Shown here piece by piece: positions 60,459 through 64,000 of a stretch of DNA of 64,000 nt; position 1 is the first letter of the stretch; each line of letters opens with the position of its first letter. The position numbers and the translations under genes are program-made. A model generated the notes under the pieces. It searched no databases, had not been told where the DNA came from, and was given only the letters and a program-made list of their open reading frames with translations. Location of the stretch: NCBI RefSeq assembly GCF_905220705.1, contig NZ_CAJNAT010000033.1:1-64000 (forward strand), read 5' to 3'. This DNA is from Paraburkholderia domus (GTDB lineage: Bacteria > Pseudomonadota > Gammaproteobacteria > Burkholderiales > Burkholderiaceae).

Positions 60459-61778
60459 ATGAAAACCGTCCCCATCCTCCACACCATGCGCCGGCCGAAT
60501 TCTCGCGGCTCCCTGGCCAGATCGTTCCTGCTGCGTCGTGCAGCGCGCTCGCTCGCTGGGCGAATGCTGCTGCTCGTAGCCGCTGTCACGTTGCTTGCCT
60601 CGTGCAAGAAGCCACCCGCCGGACCGGCGGCAGCGGTGCCGGAGGTGACCGTGATGACGGTAGTGCAGCAGGATACGCCGGTCGATTTCGAATTCACCGC
60701 GCAGACGCAAAGTTCACGTGAAGTCGAGATACGTGCACGGGTCGACGGCTTTCTCGACAAGAGGGTGTATACCGAGGGGCAACTGGTTCGTCCCGGACAG
60801 ATCTTGTTCCTGATGGATCCCAAGCCATTCCAGGCGGCGCTGCAAACGGCGAAGGGCGAGCTTGCCCAGCAGCAGGCGAGGCTCTATGTAACCAAAGCCA
60901 ATCTTGCCCGTGTGGTACCGCTCGCCGCGCAGAACGCCTTGAGCAAGAAAGACCTCGACGACGCGACGGGCAATGAAAAGCAGGCCGAGGCGGCCGTGAT
61001 CGCGGCTCAGGGGCAGGTGGAGACCGCCGAGCTCAACCTCAGCTATACGACGATCAAGTCGCCTCTCGCGGGGCTTTCGAGTTTCGCCAGACAGCAGGAC
61101 GGCAGCTATGTGACGGCCGCCGCCACCGGTTTGCTGACCTACATCTACCAGCTCGATCCGATGTGGGTCAACTTCAGCATCTCCGAAAACGAGTTGCTGG
61201 GTTACCGCGACCAGCAAGCCAAGGGCCGGCTGAAGTTTCCCGCCAATCAGAGCTTCGAAGTGACCGTCGTGCTGGCGGACGGCTCGGTGTTTCCTCAGCG
61301 CGGTCAAATTAACTTCGCGAATCCGGCGTTCGACACGAAGACGGGCACGTTCCTCGTGCGCGCTTCGTTTGCCAATCCGCAGGGTACGTTGCGTCCCGGA
61401 CAGTTCGTGCGCGCGCTCGTGTCCGGCGCGGTGCGCCCGAACGCGATCCTCGTGCCGCAGCGCGCCGTCTTGCAGGGTGCGAAGAGCCACTTCGTGTGGG
61501 TGGTCGACAGCGACTCAAAAGCCCATCAGCGCGTGGTCGAAACGGGTGACTGGCATGGCGACGACTGGTTCATCTCCGACGGTCTCAAACCCGGCGATCG
61601 CGTCGTGGTTGACGGCGCGATCCGGGTCGTAGCCGACACGCCGCTCAAGATCACCGGGGCGCCCAGTGCGCCCGCCAGTCAGCCAGCCGCCGCCAGTCAG
61701 CCAGCCGCCGCCAGCCTGCCGCCAGGCGGGCCACAGCATCTGGCGGCGCGGGAGTCCGGCCAGCCTGTGACGAAGTGA
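60459..61778 (+). CDS. RND efflux membrane fusion protein (AcrA/MexE type)
   Basis: 439 residues from 60459. A basic leader precedes the lipoprotein-like signal LLLVAAVTLLASC. The adaptor domain starts PEVTVMTVVQQDTPVDFEFTAQTQSSREVEIRARVDGFLDKRVYTEGQLVRPGQILFLMDPKPF. A coiled-coil hairpin lies at about 130-200, and the second lipoyl half is YTTIKSPLAGLSSFARQQDGSYV. The end has a repetitive tail (ASQPAAASQPAAAS). It links the RND pump encoded 13 bp downstream to an outer-membrane channel. Confidence 0.92.
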   Translation: MKTVPILHTMRRPNSRGSLARSFLLRRAARSLAGRMLLLVAAVTLLASCKKPPAGPAAAVPEVTVMTVVQQDTPVDFEFTAQTQSSREVEIRARVDGFLDKRVYTEGQLVRPGQILFLMDPKPFQAALQTAKGELAQQQARLYVTKANLARVVPLAAQNALSKKDLDDATGNEKQAEAAVIAAQGQVETAELNLSYTTIKSPLAGLSSFARQQDGSYVTAAATGLLTYIYQLDPMWVNFSISENELLGYRDQQAKGRLKFPANQSFEVTVVLADGSVFPQRGQINFANPAFDTKTGTFLVRASFANPQGTLRPGQFVRALVSGAVRPNAILVPQRAVLQGAKSHFVWVVDSDSKAHQRVVETGDWHGDDWFISDGLKPGDRVVVDGAIRVVADTPLKITGAPSAPASQPAAASQPAAASLPPGGPQHLAARESGQPVTK

Positions 61779-61790
61779 CGGGCGGCCGAC

Positions 61791-64000
61791 ATGAGCGTCT
61801 CCCACTTTTGTATCGACCGGCCGATTTTCGCATCGGTCATCTCGATAGTCATCTCACTAGGGGGCGCGCTGGCCATGCTGGCGCTTCCCATCGCGCAGTA
61901 TCCCGACATCACGCCGCCGCAGATCACGGTCTCCGCCACTTACCCGGGGGCGAATGCGGATGTGGTCGCCAACAATGTCGCCGCGCCGATCGAGCAGCAG
62001 GTCAACGGCGCGGACAACATGATCTATATGTACTCGTCGAGCTCGTCGACCGGCGCCTATACGCTCAATGCGTTCTTCCAGATCGGCACCAACCCCGAAC
62101 TGGCCCAGGTCGATGTGCAAAACCGTGTGAATCTGGCCCTGCCTCAGCTACCGTCGTCGGTCCAGTCACAGGGTATTCAGGTCCAGAAAAAGTCATCGGC
62201 GTTCATGATGGTCATTGCCATCTATTCGCCGAGTAACCGCTACGACGCAACCTATATCGCCAACTACGCGAACATCTATGTGCTCGATGCGCTCAAGCGC
62301 ATCCCGGGTGCGAACCAGTCGAGTATCTTCGGCACGCCCGACTATGCGATGCGGATCTGGCTGAAACCCGACCGGATGGCTCAGTTGGGCATCACGGCGG
62401 CGGACGTGCAACGGGCGGTGGCCAACCAGAACCAGCAGTTCGCGGTCGGGCGAATCGGCCAGGCGCCGACCGGCACACCGGTCGAACAGTCGTTCGCGGT
62501 CACGACCACCGGAAGGCTGACCGATCCGAGCGAGTTCGAAAACATCATCATTCGCGCCGCAAACGGCAGCGCGGCCATCGTGCGGCTGAAGGACATCGGG
62601 CGCGCGGAACTTGGCCAGAAGGATTACTCGATCCGCAGCAAATTCCAGGGCAAGCCGGCCACGGTGATCGCGGTCTATCAGCAGCCGGGCGCTAACGCGC
62701 TCGATGTGGCGAAGCAGGTGCGTGCCACGCTCGCCGAGATGAAGAAGTCGTTCCCGGAAGGCATCGACTACGACATCGCGATGGATACAACGGAGTTCAC
62801 GCGTGCGTCCATCTCGGACGTCATCCACACGTTCTTCGAAGCGCTCGTGCTGGTCGTGATCGTGGTCTTCGTGTTCCTGCAGAGCCTGCGTGCAACCCTG
62901 ATTCCGGTGCTCGCGGTGCCGGTGTCGATCTTGGGCACCTTCATGGGAATGCTCGCACTCGGCTTCTCGATCAACATGCTGACGCTGTTCGGCATGGTGC
63001 TCGCGATCGGCATCGTGGTGGACGACGCCATCGTGGTGATTGAGAACGTCGAACGCAATATGAACGTTCACAAGCTGAGTCCGAAGGATGCCGCCAAGCG
63101 CGCCATGGACGAAGTCTCCGGCCCGGTCATGGCGATCGTGCTGGTTCTGTGCGCCGTGTTTGTGCCCGTGGCCTTTCTCGGCGGCATTACCGGACAGCTG
63201 TACAAGCAGTTTGCGATCACGATTGCAATCTCGGTGGTGCTCTCGGGCGTGGTCGCACTCACTCTGTCACCGGCGCTCGCTGCCTTGCTGCTCAAGCCGG
63301 GGCATCATGAAAAGCGCGGCTTCTTCAAGTGGTTCGACAATGCGTTCGCGCGAATGACGGTCGGCTACACGAATTGGGTCAAACTGGCGATCAAGCGTTT
63401 CGTGGTGGCGCTGCTTCTGTTCGGCGGCATGATCGCGCTTGCGGTCGTCATGCTGCGCGCGATTCCCACCTCGTTTCTGCCGCCCGAGGATCAGGGCTAT
63501 CTGCTTGGCGCGATCGTCATGCCGGACGCCGCGAGTCTCGATCGCACGGGAGACGTCTCGCAGCACGTCACGGACTACTTCATGAAGCAGCCGGCCGTGA
63601 GCAGTGTGACCGTGGTCGATGGGTTCAGCCTGCTTGACAGCCAGAACAAGAACAACGCGGGGACGTTCTTCGTCGGCTTCAAGAGTTTCGACGAACGCTA
63701 CAAATTCGCCAACATCAAGACCCAGAACGCGCGGGCCGTACTGATCGACGCGTACAAGGCCCTCTCCGATGTCAAGGAGGGGATCATCCTGCCGGTCAAT
63801 CCGCCGTCCATTCCAGGCCTTGGCACGACCGGCGGCACCGAGGTATGGATACAGGCCCAGGGCGACGCCACCATCGCGCAACTTGCCCAGGTGGTGGACG
63901 ACTTTATCGCCAAGGCCAAGGCGCGGCCCGAACTGACGCGGGTGACGTCGACCTTCAACGGGTCAGCGCAGCAACTGCTGGTCAACGTGGACCGCGACAA
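61791..64000 (+). CDS. RND multidrug efflux transporter, HAE1 type (partial)
   Basis: The first 736 or so residues of an inner-membrane pump that is normally about 1040-1060 residues; it runs off the window. It starts MSVSHFCIDRPIFASVISIVISLGGALAMLALPIAQYPDITPPQITVSATYPGANADVV. The proton-relay aspartates are in GMVLAIGIVVDDAIVVIENVERNM of helix 4. The periplasmic porter domains and the second N-terminal half-start (RFVVALLLFGGMIALAVVMLRAIPTSFLPPEDQGY) are present. It pairs with the adaptor at 60459. The substrate is unknown. Confidence 0.94.
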   Translation, partial: MSVSHFCIDRPIFASVISIVISLGGALAMLALPIAQYPDITPPQITVSATYPGANADVVANNVAAPIEQQVNGADNMIYMYSSSSSTGAYTLNAFFQIGTNPELAQVDVQNRVNLALPQLPSSVQSQGIQVQKKSSAFMMVIAIYSPSNRYDATYIANYANIYVLDALKRIPGANQSSIFGTPDYAMRIWLKPDRMAQLGITAADVQRAVANQNQQFAVGRIGQAPTGTPVEQSFAVTTTGRLTDPSEFENIIIRAANGSAAIVRLKDIGRAELGQKDYSIRSKFQGKPATVIAVYQQPGANALDVAKQVRATLAEMKKSFPEGIDYDIAMDTTEFTRASISDVIHTFFEALVLVVIVVFVFLQSLRATLIPVLAVPVSILGTFMGMLALGFSINMLTLFGMVLAIGIVVDDAIVVIENVERNMNVHKLSPKDAAKRAMDEVSGPVMAIVLVLCAVFVPVAFLGGITGQLYKQFAITIAISVVLSGVVALTLSPALAALLLKPGHHEKRGFFKWFDNAFARMTVGYTNWVKLAIKRFVVALLLFGGMIALAVVMLRAIPTSFLPPEDQGYLLGAIVMPDAASLDRTGDVSQHVTDYFMKQPAVSSVTVVDGFSLLDSQNKNNAGTFFVGFKSFDERYKFANIKTQNARAVLIDAYKALSDVKEGIILPVNPPSIPGLGTTGGTEVWIQAQGDATIAQLAQVVDDFIAKAKARPELTRVTSTFNGSAQQLLVNVDRD

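Noticed and set aside
61670..61725. Repeats in the tail of the RND adaptor gene
   Set aside because: Short 15-bp coding repeats giving a SQPAAA linker; noted in the gene entry, not a separate element.
1..64000. CRISPR arrays, tRNA and rRNA genes, complete IS elements, prophage
   Set aside because: Searched by eye for regular spacers, cloverleaf ends, IS termini and phage genes; none was found.

Overview
The window is high-GC DNA from a betaproteobacterium, most likely a Paraburkholderia or close relative in the Burkholderiaceae. This rests on the two Gram-negative trimeric porins, the BON, SYLF and DUF4239 proteins, the pqiABC operon and the style of the RND pumps. It is inference from protein resemblance; there is no rRNA to prove it. 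I saw no rRNA, tRNA, CRISPR array, phage or complete insertion sequence.

Left part (1-14.8 kb): uptake and use of nitrogen compounds. A polyamine-type ABC transporter (end of the binding protein, two permeases, ATPase) is followed by a polar-amino-acid-type ABC transporter (binding protein, two permeases, ATPase), a chemoreceptor, a LysR regulator and a ureohydrolase of the agmatinase/guanidinobutyrase family. A strong hairpin separates the ureohydrolase from a convergent porin. Two orphan periplasmic binding proteins and a second LysR regulator follow. The simplest reading is sensing, import and hydrolysis of a guanidino compound or polyamine.

Second part (14.8-25.8 kb): small hypothetical genes and a BON-domain protein, then a catabolic cluster. 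It has a second porin (with a decayed copy of a porin 3' end behind it), an MFS transporter, an epoxide-hydrolase-like alpha/beta hydrolase, a divergent AraC regulator, a TauD/TfdA dioxygenase, a cupin of the 2,4'-dihydroxyacetophenone dioxygenase type and an acyl-CoA ligase broken by a single-base frameshift at a G run. The substrate is unknown.

Third part (25.8-42.7 kb): envelope and stress genes (MscS channel, voltage-gated-type K+ channel with a zinc ribbon, TerC, pqiABC, DUF4239, and a three-gene operon of exported proteins). Between them lie decayed pieces: an IS1182-like transposase, a truncated HU gene, a serine recombinase start, a frameshifted hypothetical gene, a beta-propeller scrap and a broken outer-membrane transporter.

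Fourth part (42.1-49.4 kb): the most unusual region. Two direct repeats of about 1 and 1.4 kb, 4,960 bp apart, each hold a long leader, a small lipoprotein gene and a SYLF-domain gene. The left copy has lost 397 bp of the SYLF gene. Between them sits a tight operon of three predicted lipoproteins: two paralogues with LssY-type C-terminal domains and one alpha/beta hydrolase. I know of no described system with this composition.

Right part (49.7-64 kb): an AI-2E-family permease joined to a three-gene efflux system (NodT-type outer-membrane factor, HlyD-type adaptor, DUF2955 membrane protein), a small K+ channel, a DUF2252 protein, a FixL/FixJ-like two-component pair plus a lone receiver protein, an exported hypothetical protein, and an RND pump (adaptor and inner-membrane transporter) whose last gene runs off the window.
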